Assembly (NCBI GenBank): GCA_963832725.1
Contig: CAWHVG010000005.1
Coordinates: 2,232,001-2,296,000 of the forward strand
Reading direction: 5' to 3'
DNA: 64,000 nt
Source: JAEZBP01 sp963832725
GTDB lineage: Bacteria > Myxococcota_A > Polyangia > Polyangiales > Sandaracinaceae
Positions 12,112-23,553 of this stretch are shown piece by piece. The notes below the pieces were generated by a model. That model saw only the letters and a program-made list of their open reading frames with translations, had not been told where the DNA came from and did not search any database. Both the position numbers and the translations under genes were made by a program. Every line of letters begins with the position of its first letter. Within the stretch, counting starts at the first letter, position 1.

Positions 12112-13123
12112 GCGTGCCGAAGGGCGGCGTCCGTGCAGGGCGCGCAGAATGCGCCCTCGTGGCAGGTCGGCCCGCTCGTCGAGCGCGGCCCGCAGCTCCG
12201 TTCCGTCGATGCCGAGGGCCGAGAGCGACGTGGCCGCGCCGGCGCGGACCAAGAGATTCGAACGCCGCCGCCGGCAGATCGGGCACATCGGCCGCCTCGG
12301 TGAGCTCCGCGAAGAGGGCAGGCTCGTCCTCGGCCAGATCGGCCAGCGTCTGCGGCAAGAGCACGCTGTGAAGCCCGGCGTGGCTCGCGTCGAAGCGCCC
12401 GCCGAGGAAGTGGGCGACGGCGTGGTGCGTGCCCATCGAGCCCTCCTCGAGGATTTGCGCGGCGCGGGTCGCCGCCCGCAGCGCCGAGGCGCGGGCCTGA
12501 ACGCTCCGGGGCGCCTCTGCGACCTGCTCGGCCGCGAAGAGCACCCGGCCGACGGCGCGCAGAGCCGCTTCGCGTGCGCCGCCCTCCAGAGACCCGGTCG
12601 ACAGCGCGCTCACCGGGTGTGCGAGCGCATTGAGGAGGCTCTGGGCCGTGATCGCCTTCGGCAGCTCCACCGTCAGGCTCGGCTCGTAGATCACGACGTC
12701 GGGGCGCACGCGCGGATCGCGCCCGGTCTTCTTGTCGCGCCCGGAGGTGATTCCCCAGATGTCCGTGCGCTCCGAGCCCGAGTAGGTCGTGGGCAGCGCG
12801 ATGAAGCGCACCTCGTGCTCGAGGCGGAGGGCCTTGCCGAGGCCGGTGGCCGAGCCGCCGCCCAGGGTCACGATCGTGTCGGCCTCGGAGCGCCGCAGGG
12901 CCGCCGCCGCGTCCTCCACCACCTCGGCGGGCACGTGGACGCGCGCCCCGTCGAAGACCTCGACGAGGCGGTCGCCGAGGGCCGCGCTCACCCGATCCAC
13001 GAAGCGCCGGGAGGGCGCACAGAGCAAGAGCACACGCCCGCTCCCGAGCTCGTCCAGGGTCTCGACGAGGGCGGCCTCGAGGTTCTCGCTGAAGACGACC
13101 TGCTGCGCTGTGGAGTCGGACAT
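12112..13123 (-). CDS. maleylacetate reductase (iron-alcohol-dehydrogenase fold), frameshifted
   Basis: NAD(P)H-dependent reduction of maleylacetate to 3-oxoadipate is the family role, feeding ring-cleavage products into central metabolism. Seen: cofactor-binding GGGSATGLGKAL, IALPTTYSGSE, and metal-site-region segments THHAVAHFLGG and ASHAGLHSV. The usual second His of the Fe-ADH set is in the right place but was not checked by alignment. A frame break at 12255-12259 is repaired exactly by changing GAATC to GATC on the coding strand (AFDLLVRAG). The start ATG at 13123 is chosen because the protein aligns from there. The end is uncertain: the frame continues into the hydrolase with no stop. 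Confidence 0.75.
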
Positions 13124-13135
13124 GGGTCTGCAGCG

Positions 13136-13151
13136 TACAGACGCCGTGCCA
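13136..13151 (-). promoter_or_regulatory. possible sigma-54 (-24/-12) promoter for the catabolic genes
   Basis: On the minus strand the sequence TGGCAC, five bases, then CTGTA matches the -24 box fully and the -12 box partly (consensus TTGCA; the key GC is GT). It lies just upstream of the reductase start, facing the catabolic genes, opposite a gene for a sigma-54 activator. Transcription would start almost at the ATG, which is a weakness. Confidence 0.35.
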
Positions 13152-13201
13152 TGGCCGCCCGGGTCGAAATCGAGGGCAGCCCGCTCAGCCCATGCTCTCA
13201 G

Positions 13202-13221
13202 AATGAGAGACATCTCTCATT
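13202..13221. promoter_or_regulatory. palindromic operator / upstream activator site
   Basis: Perfect 9-bp inverted repeat AATGAGAGA-CA-TCTCTCATT in the 112-bp gap between the divergent reductase and activator genes. A third half-site (CTCTCA, 13195-13200) overlaps to the left. It sits about 80-95 bases upstream of the possible sigma-54 promoter and just before the activator start, a suitable place for a site that both activates the operon and autoregulates the regulator. Confidence 0.55.
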
Positions 13222-13235
13222 TCGAGATAGTATAG

Positions 13236-14871
13236 ATGCCCATGCGAGCGCGAGAGCTGCGGGTCGACGATCTCCTCGAGCTGGATCCGCGGGGCGGCGT
13301 CTACCGCTTCGCGGGGCAGCGCACGCTCTTGCTGGACGCGGTGGCGCTGGGCCTGCTCCGCACGCAGCTCATCGATTCTCTTCGGGATGCGGACGGCGCG
13401 CGGACTGCTCACGCGCCTGGGCTACTCGCACGGCTGGCGCACGGCGGAAGGGATGCGGGACGCGGTGGCGTGGGACGACGTGCGCGAGTGGCGCATCGCC
13501 GGCGGCCGCCTGCACCGGCTTCAGGGGCTGGTGCGCTTCGAGCCGGTGGAGGTGGAGCGGGCGGCGCCGGTGCTGGCGGAGGCCATCTGGAAGGACAGCT
13601 ACGAGGCCGAGCAGCACGTGCTCCACCTCGGCCAGGCCGACGCGCCGGTGTGCTGGACGCTGGCCGGTTTCGCGAGCGGCTACCTCAGCCGCGTGACGGG
13701 CCGCGCGGTGTACTGCGTCGAAGAGACCTGCGCCGGAAAGGGCGACGCCGTCTGCCACATGGTCGGCCGGGCGGAGGAGGACTGGGATCCAGCGGAGCTC
13801 GAGGCCCACCGCATCTACTACGAGCGCGACTGGCTCGACCGCTCCCTCGGCGAGCTGCGCGCCGCCCTGCGGGACACCGAGACCGAGCTGCGACAGCGCC
13901 GGCGCTTGCTCGGCGAAGACGCGGACGCCGTGACCGGCAGCGGGCTGGTCACGAGGAGCGAGGCCATGCGCCGGGTGCGCGACCTGGGCCAGCGGGTGGC
14001 GATGGTCGACAGCAACGTGCTCATCGCGGGTGAGAGTGGCGTGGGCAAAGAGCGGGTGGCGCGGCTGATCCACGACGCCTCCGAGCGGGTGGGCGGACCC
14101 TTCTTGGCCATCAACTGCGGCGCCTTGCCGGCGGCCCTGCTCGAGAGCGAGCTCTTCGGCCACGTTCGCGGCGCCTTCACGGGCGCGACCTCGGACCGAC
14201 CCGGGCTCTTCGAGGCGGCCAACGGCGGCACCCTGCTCCTCGACGAGGTGGGCGAGCTGCCGCTCGAGCTCCAGTCGGCGCTCTTGCGCGTGCTCCAGGA
14301 GCGCGAGGTCCGCCGCGTGGGCGAGAACCGCCACCGCGCCATCGACGTGCGCGTGTTGGCGGCGACCCACCGCGATCTTCGGGCCGCCGTCCGCGCGGGG
14401 AGGTTCCGCGAGGACCTCTACTATCGACTGCGCGTCATCGAGATCGAGGTGCCGCCGCTCCGCGACCGGCCGGACGACATCATCCCGCTCGCGCGCGCCA
14501 AGCTCGTCGAGACCGCCGCGCGCTACGACCGCGACGTACGGCACCTTTCGCCGGAGGCCGTCCGCCGCCTGCTCGCCCATCGCTGGCCGGGCAACGTCCG
14601 CGAGCTCCAGAACGTCATCGAGCGCGCGGTCGTCCTCGCCGACGGCGACACCCTCGACGCCGCCTGTCTGCCCGACCTGGCGCTGGACGCGGAGCTTCGC
14701 TCGTCCGAAGGAACGCTCGGACACCCGGCCCACACCATGGCGGACATCGAGCGGGCCCACGTCCTCGGCGTCCTCGAAGCCGTCGGCCAGAACCGCGCCG
14801 AAGCCGCCCGCCGCCTCGGCATCGGCCCGGCCACGCTCTACCGGCGCCTCAAGGTGTGGGGCATCACCTGA
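13236..14871 (+). CDS. XylR/DmpR-type sigma-54-dependent activator (frameshifted)
   Basis: About 544 aa in the classical order: XylR_N aromatic-sensing domain (1-95), V4R domain (about 100-175, with C-x-GKGDAVCHM), AAA+ sigma-54 activator core (about 230-410, Walker A GESGVGKE, GAFTGA loop contacting sigma-54, Walker B LLLDEVGE), and a Fis-type helix-turn-helix (last 40 residues, NRAEAARRLGIGPATLYRRL). Effector binding in the N-terminal domain normally relieves repression of the ATPase. The first 48 codons are in another frame; removing one T at 13374-13378 (GATTC to GATC) joins them as LIDLFGMRTARGLL. It is divergent from the catabolic operon, its likely target. No clear ribosome site precedes the ATG at 13236; ATG at 13242 is an alternative. 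Confidence 0.85.
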
Positions 14872-14901
14872 GCGGACGGCGCTCGAGCGGTCGCCCTCGA
14901 C

Positions 14902-15796
14902 CTACGGCCGGCGCGCGGAGAAGAGGTAGTGGTTGTGCCCCATGAGCGAGGCGTAGGTTCCGGCGCCGATTCTCCGCGAGGCATCGGTCGGCCTGATCGA
15001 GGAGCTCCGCGTGCAGCAAGAAGAAGCGCTCCCGGGTTCCGCCGCCCGCCTCGTACAGGCGCCACGCGTAGTCGGCGTCGTAGAGCCAGCGGCGCTCTCG
15101 GACGAGCTCGGGCCAGGGCCCCAAGTTGCGCAGCATCGACTCGGTGTAAGGCGGCACCATGGGCCGGACGCGTTCGTTCTGAGCCACTCGTAGCTCGGCG
15201 AAGCCCGCTCCGGTGATCAGCCACGGGAGCCGGTCGGCGATGCACTCGTCTCCTTCGCCGAGGCTCTCGCGCCCCGCAGCGATGAACGCGTGGAGCTCGG
15301 CGACGCGGGCGAGTCGCGCGGGCTCGAAGGTCGCGGTGACCGAGTCGCGGAGGAGGCAGTTGGCCAGGTTCGTGGGCTCGGACGCCAAGAAGAGCCCGCC
15401 CGGGCGCAGGACGCGGTGCATCTCGCGCAGCACCCGCTCGGGCTCGGCGACGTGCATCAGGAGCGTCTGACACGTGACGAGGTCGAAGGAGGCGTCGTCG
15501 AAGGGGAGCGCCTCCGCCCGCCCGACTCGGTACGAGACGCGCTCCGCGTCGACGTCTGCGCTCGCCTCCTTCACCCAGACCTCTTCGCGATCGACGCCCC
15601 CCACCCTCGCGTGGGGGCCCAGGCACGGCAGCAGCGTGCGGCCCCAATGCCCCTTTCCGCACCCCACGTCGAGCGCGTGTCGGACCGAGCGCAGTTCGAG
15701 TCGTTCGGCGACGAGACCCAGGTAGTCCGCCGCCCACCAGTCGTCGCGCCAATCGCCCAGCACGTCCGCCGAGTGGGGCTTCCCGTCGATCTGCAT
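14902..15796 (-). CDS. class I SAM-dependent methyltransferase (frameshift near C-terminus)
   Basis: About 297-aa soluble methyltransferase of the Methyltransf_11 type. Motif I is ALDVGCGKGHWG (SAM binding), motif II region GGVDREEVWV, post-motif LPFDDASFDLVTCQTLLMHV, and motif III VLRPGGLFLASEP. The C-terminal part after residue 200 would set substrate choice and is not recognisable. At 14968-14972 GATTC in place of GATC breaks the frame; corrected, the protein ends AEIGAGTYASLMGHNHYLFS and stops at 14902, 30 bases from the convergent activator gene. The substrate is unknown; it is not obviously part of the aromatic pathway. Confidence 0.75.
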
Positions 15797-15990
15797 CGGA
15801 GGGGACTACGCGCTCACACACGGGTCGGCAACCGACCGGGAGGCGCGGCGACGGCCCCGGCGAGGTCATCGTCAAGCTGGGTCGCCGGCGCCCGAGCACG
15901 AGAGGCGGCTCCGCCGACCGTCTCGCCCCGAGTCACGGCGTCCGGGCGATCGCGGCGCGATGCCCTTCGATCTCGCTCCGGCGATTGCGC

Positions 15991-16797
15991 TCAGGCGGTG
16001 CGTCGATGCAGCACGGCGGGGCCGGCAATCCCGCGCTGCCGGAAGGCCTCGAGCACCCGCTCGGTCACGTCGGTCTCGAGCGCCTTCTCGTAGTGCACGT
16101 CGAGCACGTAGACCTTGGCGCGCAGGCGGACGGCGATGAAGTCGTTCTGCTGGACCTCGCTGACCACGATGGCCCACGGCTTCTTCAAGTACGCGAAGCG
16201 GCTCGAGGCCAGCGCTTCCCCCACGATCCGCTTGGCGGCGCGCAGGTCCTGCTCGACGCCGATGAAGAAGTCCATCTGGACCAGCATGTCGAGCTGTCCC
16301 GCGTTCCCGCTCGCGACCACGTCGGTGAGGAATTTGCTGTTCGGGATGGTGACGACGTTGTCGTCCAGCGTGACCACGCGGACCGCGCGCAGGCCGATCT
16401 CCACCACCTCGCCGTAGGTGCCGGCGTAGGTGATGCGGTCGCCGACGCTGAAAGGCTTGTCGATGATGATGGTGATGCCGGCGATGATCGACGCGACCAG
16501 ATCGCGCAGCGCGATGCCGACCGCCACCGCCAGCGCGCCGCCGAGGGCCAGCAGCGCATCGCTGGAGAGCTGGAAGATCAGCGGCACGGCGGCGGCGAGC
16601 CCCGCCAGGTAGAGGATCAGGCGGCTGATCGCCTTCGCCTGGTGAAGCGTCAGCCGGCGGTCGACGAACCGCTCACTGAGCCGATCGAAGGCGCCGGTGA
16701 GGATCCGCGCGATCCCCCACGTGACCAGCAGCACGAACGCGGCCGGAATGACGCCTTCGGGACGGAAGAAGCGGAGGATGGTGCCGACGTCGTTCAT
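15991..16797 (-). CDS. MscS-family small-conductance mechanosensitive channel
   Basis: 268 aa. Two or three N-terminal membrane helices, then the pore helix and beta domain with the family signature LRDLVASIIAGITIIIDKPF and GDRITYAGTYGEVVEIGLRAV, followed by IPNSKFL. Family members open under membrane tension to release solutes in osmotic downshock. The start ATG at 16797 lies seven bases after the stop of the large ATPase gene, so the two are probably co-translated. This pairing suggests that the channel may work with that membrane ATPase. Confidence 0.9.
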   Translation of the reverse strand: MNDVGTILRFFRPEGVIPAAFVLLVTWGIARILTGAFDRLSERFVDRRLTLHQAKAISRLILYLAGLAAAVPLIFQLSSDALLALGGALAVAVGIALRDLVASIIAGITIIIDKPFSVGDRITYAGTYGEVVEIGLRAVRVVTLDDNVVTIPNSKFLTDVVASGNAGQLDMLVQMDFFIGVEQDLRAAKRIVGEALASSRFAYLKKPWAIVVSEVQQNDFIAVRLRAKVYVLDVHYEKALETDVTERVLEAFRQRGIAGPAVLHRRTA

Positions 16798-16804
16798 GGC
16801 GACC

Positions 16805-19800
16805 TCAGTTGAAGAGCAGCCGCTTGCGTCGCAGGTAGCGGATCACTTCGCGGTACCAATGCGTGCTGACCCGCCAGCGGTCGTGCTCGTCGTGCTCGAC
16901 CATGCCCTCCTGCTCCAGGAAGGCGAAGAGCGCGGCGCACTGCGCCCCGGGCAGGCCCGCGGTGCTGGCGGCCTCGACCTCGGAGAGGTTCTCGTGCAGG
17001 ACCACCGCGGCCAACAGGAAGCGCGACTGCTCGTGCAGCGCTTCCAGCCGCTCGGCCTTCGGCGCCGCGAAGAGCCGGACCCGCAGGCCCTCGTCGCCCG
17101 CCACCAGCGAGCACAGCCAGAAGTGCATCGCCACCCGCGGGTTTCCGTCCGCGTAGTCCCACAGGAGCCGCAGGTACTCGCCCTCGGTCCGCAACACCGC
17201 GTTCTCGAGCGCGCTCCCCTCCAGCCGGTCGACCACGAGATCCGCGAACGACGCGTCGAGCTCCAGCGCCGCCATCCGCTTTCGGATCAACGCCGCGATC
17301 TTCTCTTCCGGCCAGGGCTCGAGGACCACGCGCTCCTTGAAGAGATCCTGCGCCTGCCGCGCGCGCTCGAGATAGAGCCAGGTGTAGCGCGAGAATGCGC
17401 AGACCCACACGACCGACGCGCCCGTCCGCGCCGCGATCTCGACCAGCGTCTCCAGCGCCACCGTTCCGCCGATGGCGCGCACGACCAGGTTCTGGCAGTG
17501 GTCGAGGAGGAGCACGCGCCGGATCTGTGCCGCGTCCACCAGATCGGCCAGCTCGTCGACCGTGTCGACGCCGTCCACGCCGAGGACCTGCGCGATCCAG
17601 CGCACGACCGATCGCGCGGATCGCCCAGACCGTGCGGCACGTCGACGATCGCCGACTCGAGCTCGCTCCGGCGGGCCAGCGCGCGCATCCAGCTCGTCTT
17701 GCCGATGCCGCGCTCGCCGACCAGCGCGGTGGTGAAGCCGGGCCCGCCTTCCTTCCAGCTCTCCACCACCTCCGCGATGCGTGCCAGCTCGGGGAAGCGA
17801 TCGATCTCCAGCTCGGGCCGGCACGGCGCGCCGGAGAAGGTTTCGCGCACGGCCTCCGGCACGGGCTTCGGCGGCAGCGAGTCCGCCGTCCCTTCGGCCT
17901 GCTTCTCCAGTCGCCGCCGCGACAGGAACGCCACCGCCCGGCGCGCTTGATCGAAGCGGAGCGCGAGCTCTTGCAGGCCGGTGGTCACGGCGGACACCGT
18001 GAGCTGGGCCGCCGCGGGCAAGGTCAACACATAGCGGCGCCAGCGGGTGTCCTTGTGCGCGAGCCGCCGCGCGCAGATGCCGTCCGGATGGCGCTCAGCG
18101 TGCGCGTCGGTGACCTCCTGGCTCCAGCGGCGGATCAAGAACGCCGCAAGCGGCAGCAGGCCCAGCCACGCCAGGTCGACGACGAGCGTGTAGAGATAGC
18201 CTCGCCCGACCAGGAGCTCGCCGAGCTGCAGCGCGACACCGACCAAGAGGCCGAACCCGAGCACCAAGCGGGTGGACGCGAAGATGCGGCGGGCCAGCGC
18301 GGCGCGGGTGGCGCCGTGGCGCAGGCGCGAGGTGAAGAGGCGCGCGACGGCGGTCACGGTCACGAAGAACCACGCCGTGCCGAGCACCACGATGCGCAGC
18401 GCGACCAGCGCCACCGACGAGGTGAGGTCTCCGAGGATTCGGAAGAGCGCGTAGAGCCCGGCCACGACGAGGAGCGGCACGATCAGCGCGCCGATCACGT
18501 CCCAGAAGGGCCGCACCACCTCGACCCAGCGGCCCTGACCCGTGCGGGCGTGGACGTGGCCGCGCAGCCAGCTCGTGATCGATTCGCGTCTCCGCCAGGT
18601 CCAGCTCAGGGCGAACGCGAGCGCCAGCACGCCGAAGAGCTCGTTGCGGCTGCTGGAGCGGGCCAGCAGGGCGCCGAGGTGGGCCGGCGCGGCGGGCAAC
18701 CGATGCCACGCACGGCGGATCCAGAAGCGGGTGAGGAGCCGGATCTGATCGAGCTCGCGGCCTGCCTGCGCCAAGCCCTCGCGACCGAGGCCGAGCATCG
18801 TCTCGCGCCGGGCCTGGGTCATGTGGGGGAGCAGCGCGACCCGCAGTCGGTCGAGCTTCCGCACGTCGCCGGCGAAGCGCTCGGCGCGCTCCCAGCGCAG
18901 TCTCCGCTCGGCGTCGATGGCGTGGCTGCGATCCCGATCGAACGCGTCCAACGCTCCCACGAGCTGGGTGCGCTCGGGCCGGTTTCGATAGAGCGCCAGC
19001 TCGACGTCGAGACCGGGCTCGAAGTGCGGCGCGTCCGGCTCCGTTCCGATCCGGTCCAGCGCGTCGTCGAGCCGCTGGCGATCGGCGATCAACGCGTCGA
19101 CCAGCTCGTCGTAGCGGGCGTCGGCTTCTCGCTCGGTGAAGTCACGCTCGCCGAGCTGGCGCTCCACCGCGTGGGCCAGCTCGAGCCTCTCGGCGTCGTG
19201 TCGCGCGATCGCCTGCCGCTGGCGGGCGAGCTGACCTTGCCAGCGCGCCAGCTCCGCCCGCGCGTTCTCGATCCGGGCCCGCTCGGCCAAGAGGTCCCTG
19301 CCGACCGCGCTGGAGGTGGCGCTCGCCCGATCGAGGGCCTGCTGGCGGGCCTCGCTGGCCCGCTCGGCGTCGGCGCTGGCGCGTCGTGCTTCGGCGCGGG
19401 AGGCCTCTTCCTCGGCGGCGATGTGCCGCCGCCGCCCAACCGCCTCGGTGACCGCGGCGCGCTCGGAGGCCGGCAGGGTCAAGAACGCCAAGCGGGCGCG
19501 GTCGCGCTCGAGGCGCAACGCGGCCAGCGGGTCGGGCGGCGCGCTGGTGCGGCTCTCTCGGACGGTCGTGTCCACCGCGACCGGGCCGCCGTCCGGCACG
19601 CCGCCGTCGAGCGCGCCTCCGTCGACGGTGCGTTCCGCTCGAGGCTCCCCGGTGGTGCCGCCGGCTCCCCGAGGAGTGCCCGCGTGGCTCGTGCTCCCGC
19701 GGCCGCCGTCCATCCGGCCCGTGTCGCTCGCGTCGATCGGGACGCCAGCGTCCCCGACGGCCGGCTGGCTCGCGCCCGCGTCCGGCACCACCGGCGGCGT

Positions 19801-19989
19801 CACCTCGGCGGCGGCGATCGAGCGCCGGAGCGCCTCCACGCGCGCGGCGCGGGCGGACTCGTCGAGCAGGTCGACCTCGAAGAGCGTCTGCGGATCGATC
19901 TCGGCCGGGAGCTGACCGGCGAGGAGCGCATCGAGGGCGTCGATCTCGGCCCGCAGCCGCTCTTCCTCGCTGCGCTCGGCCGAGGACAT
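16805..19989 (-). CDS. coiled-coil / polytopic membrane / AAA-type ATPase protein (frameshifted)
   Basis: About 1061 aa. Residues 1-30 are acidic, 65-140 an Asp/Ala/Gly linker, about 150-330 a long Ala/Arg/Glu coiled coil, about 430-640 several hydrophobic segments, and the last 330 residues an ATPase domain with Walker A (VGERGIGKTSW) and a Walker B-like RRVLLLDHCQ. The frame breaks near 17620 beside GATCGG; one added base joins DVPHGLGDPR to VVRWIAQVLG. The start is uncertain: in-frame sequence upstream of the ATG contains a lipobox-like LALAGCARSG near 20110-20130, so the real protein may carry a signal peptide, itself apparently frameshifted. Coupled to an MscS channel gene. Which face of the membrane the ATPase occupies cannot be read. 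Confidence 0.65.
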
Positions 19990-20481
19990 CGGGGCCCCGG
20001 CGTCGGCGGTGGCGGGGACAGCTTCCGTACGCGCAGCGGCAGCCCCCGCATCGGCGCTCCGCGGTGCCGCCGCGGCCGACGCCCCTGCGTCGCGATGCGC
20101 GCTTCCGGAGCGCGCACAGCCGGCGAGGGCCAGCGAGGGCCAGGAAAAATCGGAGTGAAGCGCGCACGTGCGGAAGCGCCGAAGGGTAGCAGCGCCAAAA
20201 GACGGAGCCGAAGAATGCGGAGGTCTCCGAGGCGCTCACCCGCGAGCCGTCCGGTGGCGCCTTGCCTCGCGGTGACATGCACCGTCGGCCGGAGTCCCGT
20301 CGCGGGCTGGAAGCGCTCGTCCAGGGGTGAGTCGGAAGCGAAAGAACCGCGTACGTCGCAGCATCGCGCTGCCGCTCGCTGCCACACCCGTCGTGCTGCT
20401 CATCGCGTCCTCGGCGACCGAGGAGCGATGCCACAGACCCAGGTCGGATCGGCGGCGGCGCCGCGGGAGACCGAAGGACCC
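19990..20481. other. gap holding a possible signal-peptide extension
   Basis: Bases 19990-20135 remain open in the frame of the ATPase gene and encode an Ala/Asp/Gly-rich stretch preceded by LALAGC. Before that, the hydrophobic stretch shifts frame at a run of five T. Bases 20170-20480 hold nothing recognisable. A GTG-initiated plus-strand frame at 20327 begins with a basic hydrophobic peptide but runs antisense into phosphofructokinase. Confidence 0.4.
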
Positions 20482-21586
<1,105 letters not shown>

Positions 21587-22017
21587 GCGTTACCTCCGTC
21601 GCGTCCGCGGGTTCATGGTCGGCGCGCCGGCAGCATGCCACGCGGGTGGGCGGCTGCGCATGAAGTCGTGCTCGCCCGTCGGGGGCCCGTGCGCCTCGAT
21701 GCGCGAGCCGAGGGAGGTGCGGTCAGCTCGGCGTCGGAGGCCGCTCGCCGACATCGCCTCGGACGCGCGTGGGTGAGGCGGGGCGCCCGTCGAGCACGAG
21801 CCCGTGGCCGCCGGGCGAGCGCCCCCCGGACTGCTCGGCGCGCGAGCCGAGCGCCGAAGCGCCGCCGGCCGTGGCGGCAAGGCGTCGGAAGCTCACGGAG
21901 ACGGACCTGCCTCGTGAGGGCGAGCCGGCCCCCTCCGCGAGTGCGCGCAAGCGGCGTGACCGCCGCGGCTCCGGACGGCGCGATCCCGCTGGTATGCTGC
22001 GCGCCCGGAGGTGGTCG
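21587..22017. other. intergenic gap, nothing recognised
   Basis: 430 bases between the divergent phosphofructokinase and beta-helix genes, holding both promoters. Open frames on either strand are low-complexity Arg/Ala/Pro and match nothing. Only the two ribosome sites at the edges are convincing. Confidence 0.5.
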
Positions 22018-23553
22018 ATGCGGTCCTCGGTGCGAGCGCTTCTCTCGTGTATTTCGGCGTGGGCGATCATGGCCGGCGCGGCCTCGGCCGACACCATCTC
22101 GGTCGGCCCGAGCGACGCCTGGTGCGACGCCATCAACGGCGCCTCCGCCGGCGACGAGGTCGTCCTCGCGCCGGGCGACTACGACCAGCCGTGCTCCATC
22201 CGCGTCTCCGGCAGCTCGGGCTCGCCCGTCGTGGTGCGCTCGATGGGCTCGGCCGACGGCATGCGCGCCCGCATGACCTACTCCGGCTCGTCGTCGAACA
22301 TCATCGATCTGAGGCAGATCGCTTGGGTGGTGATCCGGGACATCGACTTCCCGCACAGCGAGAACGACGTCGACGGGATCAAGATCCACGGCTCGTCGGA
22401 CGTGACCATCGAAGGCTGCCACTTCACCGACATCGGCGGCATCTCGATCAGCGCCAACCACCTCTCGAGCCAGCGGATCACGATCCGCGATTGTCGCTTC
22501 GAGAACCTGCGCGCCACCGCGCTCTACCTGGGCTGCCACAACGGCACCGACTGCATGGCCACGGACCTGCGCGTCGAGAGCAACTTCTTCTCGGGCGTGC
22601 ACCCCTGGAGCGCGAGCGCCGTCGGCTACGCCATGGAGATCAAGCTCAACTCGAACGCGCTCATTCGCGACAACACCATCTACGACACGCGCGGTCCGTG
22701 CATCACCGTGTACGGCTCGGACTCGGGCGGCGCCGCGAGCATCGTGGAAGGCAACTACGTCGAGGGCTCGATGAACGACGCCGGCATCAACGTCTCCGGC
22801 GGTCCGGCCATCGTCCGCAACAACGTCTTGGTCGGCAACGCGCACGGCGGCATCTGGGCGCAGAACTACGGCGGTCGCGGGCTGCAGCAGCACGTGTGGA
22901 TCGTCGACAACACCCTGCTCGACAACGCCCTGGCGGGCATCGTGACCCAGTCGTGGACGGCCGGCGCGGACGACGTCCTCGCGTTCAACGCCATCTCGCC
23001 GCGCTCGGGCACGCCGCTGCTGATGCCCGACGCGCCGGCCGGCACCGTGATGGGCAACGTCGACTGCAGCGACCGCGCGTCGTGCTTCGTCGACGCCGCG
23101 GCCGCGCCCTACGATCTGATGCCGGCGGCCGGCGGACCGCTGATCGGCGCGGCGGACACTGGTTCGGAAGCCTGGCGCCCGACGGACGACTTCCTCGGCA
23201 CCCCGCGCGGCAACCCCTCGGACGTCGGCGCGTTCGAGCACGCGGCCGGCGTCACGGCGCGGGTGGGCGACGGCATGCCGCGGCCCGCTCGCGGGACGAC
23301 GGGCGGCGCCGACGGAGGCGTGCCCGCGGCGGACAGCGGCGTCCCCGGAAGCGACGCGGGAAATCTCGTCGGTGGCGACGGCGGCGTCGTCGGTGGCCAC
23401 GACGCCAGCCTCGCCGGCCCCGACGCGGGCGCGGGGAGCGGCATGTCGGGCGGATGCGGCTGCCGTATTGGTCGCTCCGGCCAGGCGCCGCTGGCGTCAC
23501 TGCTGGCGCTGTTCGCGCTCGGCCTGCTCCTGCGGCGCGGCCGGAGCCGGTGA
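22018..23553 (+). CDS. secreted right-handed beta-helix protein with MYXO-CTERM-like anchor
   Basis: 511 aa. Signal peptide residues 1-27 (cleavage after AGAASA). Residues 30-400 consist of short repeats such as SSDVTIEGCHFTDI, SQRITIRDCRFENL and NALIRDNTIYD, the pectate-lyase/parallel beta-helix pattern. This is followed by a Gly/Asp linker and a C-terminal GGCGCRIG, hydrophobic helix and RRGRSR, the MYXO-CTERM arrangement of a Cys, a membrane segment and an Arg cluster. The likely fate is sorting to the outer surface with processing at the Cys. Carbohydrate binding or cleavage is plausible but no catalytic residues were identified. Start ATG at 22018 has GGAGGT seven bases upstream. Confidence 0.8.
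   Translation: MRSSVRALLSCISAWAIMAGAASADTISVGPSDAWCDAINGASAGDEVVLAPGDYDQPCSIRVSGSSGSPVVVRSMGSADGMRARMTYSGSSSNIIDLRQIAWVVIRDIDFPHSENDVDGIKIHGSSDVTIEGCHFTDIGGISISANHLSSQRITIRDCRFENLRATALYLGCHNGTDCMATDLRVESNFFSGVHPWSASAVGYAMEIKLNSNALIRDNTIYDTRGPCITVYGSDSGGAASIVEGNYVEGSMNDAGINVSGGPAIVRNNVLVGNAHGGIWAQNYGGRGLQQHVWIVDNTLLDNALAGIVTQSWTAGADDVLAFNAISPRSGTPLLMPDAPAGTVMGNVDCSDRASCFVDAAAAPYDLMPAAGGPLIGAADTGSEAWRPTDDFLGTPRGNPSDVGAFEHAAGVTARVGDGMPRPARGTTGGADGGVPAADSGVPGSDAGNLVGGDGGVVGGHDASLAGPDAGAGSGMSGGCGCRIGRSGQAPLASLLALFALGLLLRRGRSR

Noticed and set aside
10169..13123. Programmed ribosomal frameshifting as the cause of the two breaks
   Set aside because: No slippery heptamer plus stem structure is visible, and identical GATC-linked breaks occur in unrelated genes.
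13185..13213. Alternative start of maleylacetate reductase within the palindrome (MSLILRAW)
   Set aside because: The extra 30 residues are not family-like and would place the start codon inside the presumed operator.
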